This document shows positions 25,906-33,865 of a stretch of 64,000 bases of DNA, piece after piece. Within the stretch, counting starts at the first letter, position 1; every line of letters starts with the position of its first letter. Source of the stretch: Devosia yakushimensis (GTDB taxonomy: Bacteria; Pseudomonadota; Alphaproteobacteria; Rhizobiales; Devosiaceae); NCBI RefSeq assembly GCF_030159855.1, contig NZ_BSNG01000001.1:3162001-3226000 (forward strand), in the 5' to 3' direction. The position numbers and the translations under genes were made by a program. The notes beneath the pieces are model-generated. The model made no database searches. It was not told the DNA's origin and saw only the letters and a list, made by a program, of their open reading frames with translations.

Positions 25906-26382
25906 ATGGATACTTCCTATGTCGATGCCTTTATCGAGCTGATGGGGGTCATCAGCCAGACTGACGGCGCACCACGCATAGCGGGCCGGATTTTTGGGCT
26001 GCTGCTGGTGGAGGGGCGCCCATTTGCGCTGGACGAAATGGCGCAGCGGCTCAGCATCAGCAAGGCCAGTGCCAGCACCAATGCGCGCCTGCTGCTTCAT
26101 ACCGGGATGATCCGGCAGACCAGCAAGCCGGGCGACCGTCGTGACTATTACGAATTGGGCCAAAAGCCTTATAGTCGCATGATAGAAACCATCAGCACCC
26201 GCATGCGCCGTTCGGCCGCGCAGGTGCTGGAGACCGAAGCGCTTTTTCCCGACAGTGCAGGTCCGGCCAAGCGCCGGGTCCGCCAGTTAGCCGATTTCTA
26301 TTCCGGATCAGCCGATTTTTTTGCCAACTGGGCCAGCCATTTCGATGAGCAGGCCGACAACTCAGACGGTGCCCAGCCATGA
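25906..26382 (+). CDS. MarR/GbsR-like transcriptional regulator of the efflux operon
   Basis: 158 residues from the ATG at 25906. An earlier ATG at 25867 lies inside the palindrome and is less likely. The protein MDTSYVDAFIELMGVISQTDGAPRIAGRIFGLLLVEGRPFALDEMAQRLSISKASASTNARLLLHTGMIRQ shows the winged-helix layout of GbsR-type regulators. The wing is TSKPGDRRDYYELG. It probably binds the 13-bp repeat upstream and is released by a pump substrate. The next gene overlaps it by ATGA. Confidence 0.87.
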   Translation: MDTSYVDAFIELMGVISQTDGAPRIAGRIFGLLLVEGRPFALDEMAQRLSISKASASTNARLLLHTGMIRQTSKPGDRRDYYELGQKPYSRMIETISTRMRRSAAQVLETEALFPDSAGPAKRRVRQLADFYSGSADFFANWASHFDEQADNSDGAQP

Positions 26383-27584
26383 ATGCTCCCGCCGCCAAGC
26401 CCGAATGGGCACAGAGCAAGCGCGAAAAAGACAATGAAGCCCGGGTCGCGGCAGGTCTCAAGCCACGCCGCCGGCGCTGGCCATGGATTTTGCTGGTGCT
26501 GGCGGTGCTCGCCGTGGCCGGCTTCTTCCTGTTCCAGGCCATGCAGCCGGCGCCCGAGACTCCAGTGGAAGCAGCTGCGCCAGAGCCGGTCATGCAGCTG
26601 GTCGCCTCCGAAATTACCACCGTCGAGCCGCAAACGCTGGTGCAGGCGGTCAAGGTCACCGGCTCGCTGGGGCCACAGCGGCAGACGCAGGTCGCTTCGC
26701 AGGTTTCCGCGCGTGCGGTCGCGGTGATGGCGCGGCCGGGCGATGCGGTGAACGAGGGCGATGTGCTGGTGCAGCTCGATACCGAGAGCCTGCGCATCCA
26801 GCTCGACCAGCAGACCAGCACGGCGGCGGCGACCCGCGCGCAACTGGTGCTGGCGGAGAGCCAGCTGATGCGGACAACGGACCTGATCGAACGCGGTTTG
26901 ACGGCCTCGTCGGGTCTGGAACAGGCGCAATCCAGCGTTGACGCCCTGCGCGCCAATCTTGCGGCACTGGAAGGCCAGGTGGATGCGGCCCGCATTGGCG
27001 TGCAGAATGCCACGATCAAGGCCCCTATGACGGGCATTGTTTCGGAACGGACCGTCGAGCCGGGACAGATGGTGCAGCAGGGAACGGCCGTGCTGACCAT
27101 TGTGGATCTGACCACGGTCGAGCTCAACGCGGCTGCGCCGGTCAGCGCCGGGGCACTGGTGAAGCCCGGTCAGGCCGTCACGGTAACTGTGGAAGGCATT
27201 GCCGGACGCAGCTTTGAGGGCAATGTCGAGCGGGTCAATCCGGTCGCCGCGACCGGTACCCGCACCATTCCGGTCTATATCGCCATGGACAATGCAGAAG
27301 GCCTGCTGCGCGGCGGGATGTTTGCCACCGGGCAGATTGCCGTCAAGGAGCAACCCGATGCGCTGGCCCTGCCAAGCGGGGCAATCCGGGAGGATGCAGA
27401 GGGCTTTTACGTGCTCAAGGTGGATGGCGAGCAGGTGGTGCGCCAGGGGATCGAAAAGGGCGGAGAATGGAATGCCGGCCGGGTGATTGAGATCGCGTCG
27501 GGCATCAGCGCCGGCGACGTCGTTGTCAGTGCCGTGCTGACCCAGTTGCAGCCGGGTGATCGCATCGAGATGGTGGAGAACTGA
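26379..27584 (+). CDS. RND efflux periplasmic adaptor (membrane-fusion protein)
   Basis: 401 residues. A basic N-terminal stretch and a single membrane anchor (PWILLVLAVLAVAGFFLFQAM, about 33-53) are followed by the lipoyl/beta-barrel layout of HlyD/AcrA adaptors. Landmarks are VKVTGSLGPQRQTQVASQVSARAVAVMARPGDAVNEGDVLVQLD, a coiled-coil hairpin from about 130 to 200, and NATIKAPMTGIVSERTVEPGQMV. Unlike the two adaptors near the right edge it has no lipobox. It links the RND pump to an outer-membrane channel, which is not encoded here. The RND gene starts 3 bp after it. Confidence 0.92.
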   Translation: MNAPAAKPEWAQSKREKDNEARVAAGLKPRRRRWPWILLVLAVLAVAGFFLFQAMQPAPETPVEAAAPEPVMQLVASEITTVEPQTLVQAVKVTGSLGPQRQTQVASQVSARAVAVMARPGDAVNEGDVLVQLDTESLRIQLDQQTSTAAATRAQLVLAESQLMRTTDLIERGLTASSGLEQAQSSVDALRANLAALEGQVDAARIGVQNATIKAPMTGIVSERTVEPGQMVQQGTAVLTIVDLTTVELNAAAPVSAGALVKPGQAVTVTVEGIAGRSFEGNVERVNPVAATGTRTIPVYIAMDNAEGLLRGGMFATGQIAVKEQPDALALPSGAIREDAEGFYVLKVDGEQVVRQGIEKGGEWNAGRVIEIASGISAGDVVVSAVLTQLQPGDRIEMVEN

Positions 27585-27587
27585 TCC

Positions 27588-30500
27588 ATGTTCCTCACCC
27601 GCATCAGCGTCAACCATCCGGTCTTTGCCACCATGATCATGGTGGCCATGCTGGTCTTCGGCATCTACTCCTACCAGCGCCTGCCGATCGAGCAATTGCC
27701 CGATATCGACTTTCCCGTGGTGGCCGTGGTGGTCAGCTATCCCGGCGCCTCGCCCGAGGCGGTGGAAAACGACATCGTCAAGCCGATCGAAGAGGCGGTG
27801 AATACGATTGGCGGGCTGGATAATATCCAGTCGACCTCGCAGTCCGGCCAGGCCATGGTGCTCATTTTCTTCGACATGAGCGTCAATTCGCAGGTTGCAG
27901 CACAGGACGTGCGGGACCGGCTGGCGACGGTGGAGGCGGGATTCCCAACCAATGCGGGCGACCCGCAGGTGCTGCGGTTCGATCCGGCCGAATTGCCGGT
28001 GATATCGGTGGCGGTCAGCTCGCAGACGCTGTCGCCGCGCGACCTGACGGCACTGACCGAAGACGTCATCGTGGCCCGGCTGTCCAATATTTCCGGCGTG
28101 GGCCGCGCCACCGTGGTCGGCGGCGTGCCGCGCCAGCTCAATGTGCTGGTCGATCCCGACAAGCTCAATGCCTTCAATGTGGGCGTGAGCCAGGTGATCC
28201 AGGCCCTGGATCAGGAAAACCAGAACCTGCCGGCGGGCTCGCTGACGCAGGGCTCGCAAGTGCAGTCGATCCAGGTCGAAGGCCGCATCGAGCAGGCCAA
28301 CGACTTCCTCGACATCATTGTGGCCCGCCAGGGCGGGCAGCCGGTCTATTTGCGCGACGTGGCGACCATTGAGGACGGGCAGGCCGATATCGTGAGCATG
28401 GCACTGCTCAATGGCCAGCCGGCGCTGGCTATCGATGTGGTCAAAACGCAGGGCGCCAATACGGTTGGCGTCGCCAAGGATGTGCGCGCGGCCATTACCA
28501 ATATGCAGGCCAATGAGCTGCCCGACGATGTGCGGCTGGAAATCGTGCGCGACAATGCGGTGCCGGTGGAGGATTCCTTCCACGCGGTGCAGAACATGCT
28601 GATCGAAGGCGCGGTATTGGCCGTGCTGATCGTGTTCCTCTTCCTCAATTCGTGGCGTTCGACTGTCATTACCGGGCTGACCCTGCCCATCTCGATCATC
28701 GGCGCGATGATCGTGCTCTATTTCCTGGGTTTCACGCTGAACATGATGACGCTGATGGCGCTGTCGCTGGCGGTCGGTATCCTGATCGACGACGCCATCG
28801 TGGTGCGCGAGAACATCATGCGGCACCTGCATATGGGCAAATCGCACCGGCAGGCGGCCCTCGACGGCACCAATGAAATCGGCCTTGCCGTTTTGGCGAC
28901 GACGCTATCGATCGTCGCGGTGTTCCTGCCGGTGGCCTTCATGGAAGGCATTCTGGGGCGCTTCTTCCTGCAGTTCGGTGTCACCGTTTCGGTGGCCGTG
29001 CTGATCTCGCTCTTCGTGGCCTTCACGCTCGACCCGATGATGAGCAGTGTCTGGTACGATCCAGCGGCGCATCCCGATGCCAAGCGCGGTCCGATCGGCC
29101 GGGCGGTGGCGCAATTCGACCGCTTCTTCCAGTGGATCGGGGAAGGCTATCGCGGCCTGCTGCGCTGGTGCCTCAAATTCCGCAAGACGACGCTGGCCAT
29201 CGCCGTGGCCTCGTTTATCGGCACATTCTTCCTGTTCCCGCTGGTCGGCGTCGAATTCGTGCCGGCGACCGACAATGGCGAGTTCCAGGTGGATATCGAA
29301 ACGCCGACCGGCTCGTCCATCGACTATACCGCCTCCAAGGTTCGCCAGATCGACGCGACGCTCAAGCGCTTCCCGGAGGTTGCGGGCACTTATGCCACGA
29401 TCAATGCCGGCACGACGACGGGCGACAACAAAGCGACCATCGTGGTCTCCATGGTGGAGAAATCCGAGCGCAGCCGCAGCCCGCAGGACATGACCGATCC
29501 GGTTCGCACTGCGCTCCAACAAATCCCGGGGGTCGAGACGACCGTGGGCGCCGCGGGCGGATTGGGTGGCGTTAGCGCGCCGATCTCCATTGTTATCTAT
29601 GGCGACAACTTCACCATATTGGAGCAACTGGCCGACCAGCTCATGGCCAGGCTCGGGCAGATCGACGGGCTGATCGATATCAAGTCGAGCCTGGACGATG
29701 CCCAGCCAGTGCTGGGCGTGCGGATCGAGCGGGACCTGGCCAGCGATCTGGGGGTGAGCCTGCAGCAGATCGGCTCGACCCTGGGGCCGATGCTGGGTGG
29801 CGAGGAAGTGACCGACTGGACCGCCCCCAATGGCGACAATTACACGGTCAGCGTCCGGCTGCCGGAATGGGCCCGCGACGATATCGAGACGCTTGGTTCC
29901 CTGCCGATCACGCAGAGCGGGGCGACCGGCTCCAATTCCATGGTGCGGCTCGACCAAGTGGCGCAGATCGTGCAATCGCAAGGTCCGGGGGAAATCCTGC
30001 GGCAGGACCTGTCGCGGCAGGTCAGCGTCACCGCCAATGTGTCGGGTGTCGAGCTGGGCTCGGTGACCGGCGCGCTGCAGGCGGCCGTCGACAGTCTCGA
30101 CATGCCGACCGGCTACCGCTCGTCGATGGGTGGCGACGTCGAGGATCTCAACGAGACTGCCGGAGCGGCCGGTTCGGCGCTGCTGCTGGCGGTGATCTTC
30201 ATTTATCTGGTGCTCGCCAGCCAGTTCGGCAGCTTCCTGCAGCCGGTGGCCATCATGGCCTCGCTTCCCTTGGCATTGATCGGCGTGATGCTGGGCCTGC
30301 TGGTGGGTGGATCGACGCTCAACATGTTCTCGGCCATCGGTTTCATCATGCTGATGGGCCTGGTGGTCAAGAACGCCATCCTGCTGGTGGACAATGCCAA
30401 CCAGCATGTGCGCGAAGGCTGGAACCTCTATGAGGCGCTGGTCGAAGCGGGCGCGACGCGCTTCCGGCCGATCATCATGACGACGCTGGCCATGATCTTC

Positions 30501-30716
30501 GGCATGTTGCCGCTGGCGCTGAGCCTGCATGAAGGCAGCGGGCAGAACGCGCCCATGGCCCATGCGGTGATCGGCGGGCTATTGAGCTCGACGGCGCTGA
30601 CGCTGGTCGTGGTGCCGGTGATGCTGACCTATATCGACAGCTTCAGCCGCTTTACCCGCCGCTTCCTGCCCAAAGCACCTGACGATACGGAGGCGGAACA
30701 CGCCCCGGCTGAATAG
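27588..30716 (+). CDS. RND-family multidrug efflux pump (AcrB/MdtB-like)
   Basis: 1042 residues, the usual RND length. FLTRISVNHPVFATMIMVAMLVFGIYSYQRLPIEQLPDIDFP is the standard N-terminus. Transmembrane segment 4 contains SLAVGILIDDAIVVRENI with the Asp-Asp pair used in proton relay. The duplicated second half begins near residue 530 (FRKTTLAIAVASFIGTFFLFPLVGVEFVPATDNGEFQV). LLMGLVVKNAILLVDNAN marks segment 10. It exports hydrophobic or amphipathic drugs, using proton entry. Together with the adaptor and the MarR/GbsR regulator it makes a self-contained efflux operon lacking only its outer-membrane partner. Confidence 0.95.
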   Translation: MFLTRISVNHPVFATMIMVAMLVFGIYSYQRLPIEQLPDIDFPVVAVVVSYPGASPEAVENDIVKPIEEAVNTIGGLDNIQSTSQSGQAMVLIFFDMSVNSQVAAQDVRDRLATVEAGFPTNAGDPQVLRFDPAELPVISVAVSSQTLSPRDLTALTEDVIVARLSNISGVGRATVVGGVPRQLNVLVDPDKLNAFNVGVSQVIQALDQENQNLPAGSLTQGSQVQSIQVEGRIEQANDFLDIIVARQGGQPVYLRDVATIEDGQADIVSMALLNGQPALAIDVVKTQGANTVGVAKDVRAAITNMQANELPDDVRLEIVRDNAVPVEDSFHAVQNMLIEGAVLAVLIVFLFLNSWRSTVITGLTLPISIIGAMIVLYFLGFTLNMMTLMALSLAVGILIDDAIVVRENIMRHLHMGKSHRQAALDGTNEIGLAVLATTLSIVAVFLPVAFMEGILGRFFLQFGVTVSVAVLISLFVAFTLDPMMSSVWYDPAAHPDAKRGPIGRAVAQFDRFFQWIGEGYRGLLRWCLKFRKTTLAIAVASFIGTFFLFPLVGVEFVPATDNGEFQVDIETPTGSSIDYTASKVRQIDATLKRFPEVAGTYATINAGTTTGDNKATIVVSMVEKSERSRSPQDMTDPVRTALQQIPGVETTVGAAGGLGGVSAPISIVIYGDNFTILEQLADQLMARLGQIDGLIDIKSSLDDAQPVLGVRIERDLASDLGVSLQQIGSTLGPMLGGEEVTDWTAPNGDNYTVSVRLPEWARDDIETLGSLPITQSGATGSNSMVRLDQVAQIVQSQGPGEILRQDLSRQVSVTANVSGVELGSVTGALQAAVDSLDMPTGYRSSMGGDVEDLNETAGAAGSALLLAVIFIYLVLASQFGSFLQPVAIMASLPLALIGVMLGLLVGGSTLNMFSAIGFIMLMGLVVKNAILLVDNANQHVREGWNLYEALVEAGATRFRPIIMTTLAMIFGMLPLALSLHEGSGQNAPMAHAVIGGLLSSTALTLVVVPVMLTYIDSFSRFTRRFLPKAPDDTEAEHAPAE

Positions 30717-30739
30717 GGCGTTCGGCCACAAGTCGCTAG

Positions 30740-30772
30740 AAAAGGGCTCCATCGATCCGGTGGGGCCCTTTT
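30740..30772. terminator. Bidirectional terminator between the RND pump and pha operons
   Basis: AAAAGGGCTCC and GGGGCCCTTTT form a hairpin with one mismatch and A/T runs on both sides, so it can end transcripts from either direction. It lies between the convergent rnd and phaG genes. Confidence 0.8.
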
Positions 30773-30776
30773 GATT

Positions 30777-31136
30777 TTAGCTGTCTTCACGACCAAAGCG
30801 GGAGGGCGGCACGTTGCCATTGCCTTCCTCGCGGTCGCGATAGAGCGCGGCGCGGGCCAGCAGCATCAGCGTTACGGGCGTGGTGACCGAGACGAAGATG
30901 AAGATCAGCACTTCATGCACCGATAGCCGCTGGCCGGTAATGCTGAAATAGAGCACTGAGCCGAGCAGGATAAATCCGGCGCCCAGGCTGGAGCCCAGGG
31001 TGGGGGCATGGAGGCGCTCATAGAAATTGGCAAAACGTGCCAGGCCGATGCTGCCGAGCAAGGTCAGCAACGCGCCGAGCAGGACGCAGAGGCCGACCAG
31101 CACGGCCAGCCAGAGGGGCAGATCGTCCGGGATCAC
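30777..31136 (-). CDS. phaG: Pha/Mrp antiporter subunit G
   Basis: 119 residues from a GTG at 31136 with a GAGGTGA site. Three membrane segments are visible, with the family pattern LWLAVLVGLCVLLGALLTLLGSIGLARFANFYERLHAPTLGSSLGAGFILLG and SVHEVLIFIFVSVTTPVTLMLLARAAL. The tail (RDREEGNGNVPPSRFGREDS) is polar and ends at the terminator. It is the last gene of the pha operon, with its start overlapping the phaF stop by GTGA. It works in a membrane complex that exchanges Na+ or K+ for H+. Confidence 0.92.
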   Translation of the reverse strand: MIPDDLPLWLAVLVGLCVLLGALLTLLGSIGLARFANFYERLHAPTLGSSLGAGFILLGSVLYFSITGQRLSVHEVLIFIFVSVTTPVTLMLLARAALYRDREEGNGNVPPSRFGREDS

Positions 31137-31414
31137 TCGATCACCTCGCCGCGCATGAGGAATTTGGCGAGCGCCACTGTGCCGACAAAGCCCAGCAGCG
31201 AGATGATCAGGGCCACCTCGAAGTAGATGGCGGTGCCGTAGCGGATGCCGAAGACAATCAGCAAGAGCATGGCATTGACGTACAGTGCGTCGAGGCTGAC
31301 GATCCGATCCTGCGCGCGTGGGCCCTTGATAACCCTGTAGATGGTGGCAACCATGGCAAGGGCCAGCAGGACTTGGGCGGTGGTCAAGGTCCAAAACAGG
31401 ATGGCAGCGCTCAT
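31133..31414 (-). CDS. phaF: Pha/Mrp antiporter subunit F
   Basis: 93 residues from the ATG at 31414. Three membrane segments are seen; the family signature YRVIKGPRAQDRIVSLDALYVNAMLLLIVFGI with the conserved GPxxxDR is present. It is a small structural subunit required for the antiporter. Both ends overlap neighbours by four bases (ATGA with phaE, GTGA with phaG), so translation is coupled. Confidence 0.93.
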   Translation of the reverse strand: MSAAILFWTLTTAQVLLALAMVATIYRVIKGPRAQDRIVSLDALYVNAMLLLIVFGIRYGTAIYFEVALIISLLGFVGTVALAKFLMRGEVIE

Positions 31415-31899
31415 TGGAAAATCTCCAGCAGCCGGGCCTCGTAGCGATGCTTGATGGTGTCGATCCATTCCTGCTCGTCGACAAGATCGAGAACATGAAT
31501 GAGTACGGTGCTATCGACCGGATCATATTCCAGCCAGGCACTACCGGGGGTCGCAGTCACGATGCAGGAGAGAACGGCGAGGCCGCTCTTGTCCTTGAGG
31601 TCAAGGGGCAGCAGCAGAAAGCCCGGCTTGTGGCTCGGTTGGCGGCCCGCAAGGATGATCCTGGCAACGGCGAGATTGGAGCGAGCCACATCGACCAGCA
31701 CCAGCACGATCAACCTGGCAATCTTGAAGGGCCGGCGGATGGTGGGTTGCTCGGGCTGGAGGGCCGCCATGGCATGGCTGGCGCCCAGGGCGATAAGGCC
31801 GCCCAGCAGGATATGACCCAGCCCGAGGGATTGCTGCAGCAATAGCCACATCAGCAGCAGGCCGACAAAGAGCAGTGGATAGGGCAGGATGCGCTTCAT
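31411..31899 (-). CDS. phaE: Pha/Mrp antiporter subunit E
   Basis: 162 residues. The N-terminus KRILPYPLLFVGLLLMWLLLQQS forms a membrane segment, followed by a second one (LGHILLGGLIALGASHAM). LIVLVLVDVARSNLAVARIIL and SCIVTATPGSAWLEYD with VLIHVLDLVDEQEW are the MnhE/PhaE conserved parts. It shares ATGA with the phaD stop upstream and with phaF downstream. Confidence 0.93.
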   Translation of the reverse strand: MKRILPYPLLFVGLLLMWLLLQQSLGLGHILLGGLIALGASHAMAALQPEQPTIRRPFKIARLIVLVLVDVARSNLAVARIILAGRQPSHKPGFLLLPLDLKDKSGLAVLSCIVTATPGSAWLEYDPVDSTVLIHVLDLVDEQEWIDTIKHRYEARLLEIFQ

Positions 31900-33530
31900 G
31901 GCGTAGCCCCCATATCCACCACGACCGGCGCCGCCAGCACATCGGAGATATAGCCGGCGGGGGCATGCAGGGCCGTGGCAGCCGCCTCGAAATAGGTCAT
32001 GATCGGTCCGGCCAGCACCACCATGGTGACGCAGAGGCCAAGCAGCACGACGACCGGCAGGATTTCAATGACCCGTACGGCGGCGGGTCCCTCGGCAATG
32101 GTCGCCCAGAACGTGTTGATGCCGGTGCGGGTAAGAGCGATGAGCGCGGCGAAGCCCGAGAAAATCAGCAGGCCCGCCAGCCACCAGGCCGAGGGGGAGA
32201 CTTCGTTGACGGTCGCCAGCCCTTCGGGATTGAGCATGGGCGAAATCATCGCGAATTTGGCGAGGAAGCCGGAGAGCGGCGGCAGGCCGGAAAGCACCAG
32301 GGCGCAGATGGCAAAGCTGATCCCCAGCACGGCAAGCGCCCCGGGGATGATGACGCCGACCTCCTGTTCCTCGTCCTCTTCCTCATCGTCGCCATAGGCT
32401 TCCATGGTGACGGCCAGAATGTCGGCGCCTTCGATGCGAATGCGTTCGACCAGTTCGACCAGCAGGAACAACGCGCTGATGGCGAGCGTCGAGCTGACCA
32501 GGTAAAACAGCGCGCCACTGACCACCCCGGCATTGCCGAAGCCGATGGCCGCCAGCAGCGTGCCCGAGGAGACCAGCACCAGATTGCCCGAAAGGCGGGC
32601 GGTGGATTGGGCGGCCAGGGCCCCGATAGCGCCATAGGCGATTGTAGCCATGCCGCCATAGAGCAGGAAGGCGTGGCCAAAGCCGGCCGAAGCGCCGGCC
32701 TCATCGCCGAAGACCAGCAAGGACAGGCGCAGCACGGCATAGATGCCGACCTTGGTCATGATGGCAAAGAGCGCTGCAACAGGCGCACTGGCGGCGGCAT
32801 AGGTATTGGGCAGCCAGAAGCCGAGCGGCCACATGCCGGCCTTGACCAGAAAGGCAATGCCCAAAATGCCGGCGCCGGCTTCGAGCAGGCCACGGTCGGC
32901 ATCGGCCACATGGGCCACGCGGGCGGCGATATCGGCCATGTTCAGCGTGCCGACGACGCCATAGATCAGGGCCGCGCCGATGAGGAACAGCGAGGAGGCG
33001 GCAAGGTTGATCGCGATATAATGCAGGCCCGCCCGGACACGTGCGGAGCCCGAGCCATGCAGAGCCAGGCCATAGGAGGCGGCGAGCAGGACTTCGAAGA
33101 AGACGAAGAGATTGAAGAGATCGCCAGTGAGAAAGGCGCCGCACAGGCCCATCAGCAGGAATTGAAACAAGCTATGAAAGCTGGGGCCGACGGCATGCCA
33201 GCGGGCCAGCGAGAAAGCCAGCGCACAAAGGCCCAGAATGGCCGTCAAGAGCACCAGCATGGCCGACAGGCGATCGGCCACCAGAACGATGCCGAAGGGT
33301 ACGGGCCAATTGCCCAGCGGATAGGTGGCGTTGCCGACAGCGCCCGCCTGCCCGGCTTCGGCGGCATGGCGCACCAATAGAGCAGCCAGGATCACCAGAA
33401 GTATGGTGGATGCAAAGTTGATGGCTGCCTTGACCGGTCGCAGCCGGTCATCGAGGAACAGCAGGATCGCACCGGTGGCCAGCGGCAACAGGATGGGCAG
33501 GATGACGAGATGATCGAACAAGATATGCAT
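31896..33530 (-). CDS. phaD: Pha/Mrp antiporter subunit D (NuoL/M/N-like proton channel)
   Basis: 544 residues with about fourteen membrane segments. It is a homologue of complex-I antiporter subunits; FLTGDLFNLFVFFEVLLAASYGLALHG carries the conserved Glu, and FLVKAGMWPLGFWLPNTYAAASAPVAALFAIMTKVGIYAVLR carries the Lys residues of the proton path. An acidic insertion (EAYGDDEEEDEEQEVG, about 378-393) lies in a cytoplasmic loop and is unusual for the family. The start overlaps the phaC stop by one base (TGATG). Confidence 0.94.
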   Translation of the reverse strand: MHILFDHLVILPILLPLATGAILLFLDDRLRPVKAAINFASTILLVILAALLVRHAAEAGQAGAVGNATYPLGNWPVPFGIVLVADRLSAMLVLLTAILGLCALAFSLARWHAVGPSFHSLFQFLLMGLCGAFLTGDLFNLFVFFEVLLAASYGLALHGSGSARVRAGLHYIAINLAASSLFLIGAALIYGVVGTLNMADIAARVAHVADADRGLLEAGAGILGIAFLVKAGMWPLGFWLPNTYAAASAPVAALFAIMTKVGIYAVLRLSLLVFGDEAGASAGFGHAFLLYGGMATIAYGAIGALAAQSTARLSGNLVLVSSGTLLAAIGFGNAGVVSGALFYLVSSTLAISALFLLVELVERIRIEGADILAVTMEAYGDDEEEDEEQEVGVIIPGALAVLGISFAICALVLSGLPPLSGFLAKFAMISPMLNPEGLATVNEVSPSAWWLAGLLIFSGFAALIALTRTGINTFWATIAEGPAAVRVIEILPVVVLLGLCVTMVVLAGPIMTYFEAAATALHAPAGYISDVLAAPVVVDMGATP

Positions 33531-33865
33531 CAGCGTTCCCGCCCATCAACATGGTCGGTGCCGGTAAAGCCCCGCGCGGCGAGCAGCACGACGAGGAACA
33601 GCGCCGTCATGGCAAAGCCGATGACGATGGCGGTCAGCACCAGGGCCTGCGGCACCGGGTCGGTATAATTGGCGGGATCGATCACGCCACCCTCGACGAC
33701 GGGCGCCGCGTCGATACGAAGACGCCCCATGCCGAAGATGAAGAGGTTGACCGCATAGGAGAGCAGCGACAGACCCACGATCACCTGGAAGGTGCGTGGC
33801 CGCAGCAGCAGCCATACGCCGCAAGTGGTCAGCACGCCGATAGCGACAGCCAGGATCAGTTCCAT
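33530..33865 (-). CDS. phaC: Pha/Mrp antiporter subunit C (NuoK-like)
   Basis: 111 residues from the ATG at 33865; three membrane segments as in NuoK. LLLRPRTFQVIVGLSLLSYAVNLFIFGMG and DPVPQALVLTAIVIGFAMTALFLVVLLA are the family features. Its start overlaps the phaAB stop by one base. Confidence 0.94.
   Translation of the reverse strand: MELILAVAIGVLTTCGVWLLLRPRTFQVIVGLSLLSYAVNLFIFGMGRLRIDAAPVVEGGVIDPANYTDPVPQALVLTAIVIGFAMTALFLVVLLAARGFTGTDHVDGRER

Noticed and set aside
26298..28847. Open frame of over 800 codons on the minus strand across the efflux genes
   Set aside because: It is opposite the RND adaptor and pump, rich in His/Arg/Asp as expected for an antisense frame, and crosses three real genes.
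28905..30563. Long minus-strand frame opposite the first RND pump
   Set aside because: His/Arg/Gln-rich shadow without motifs.
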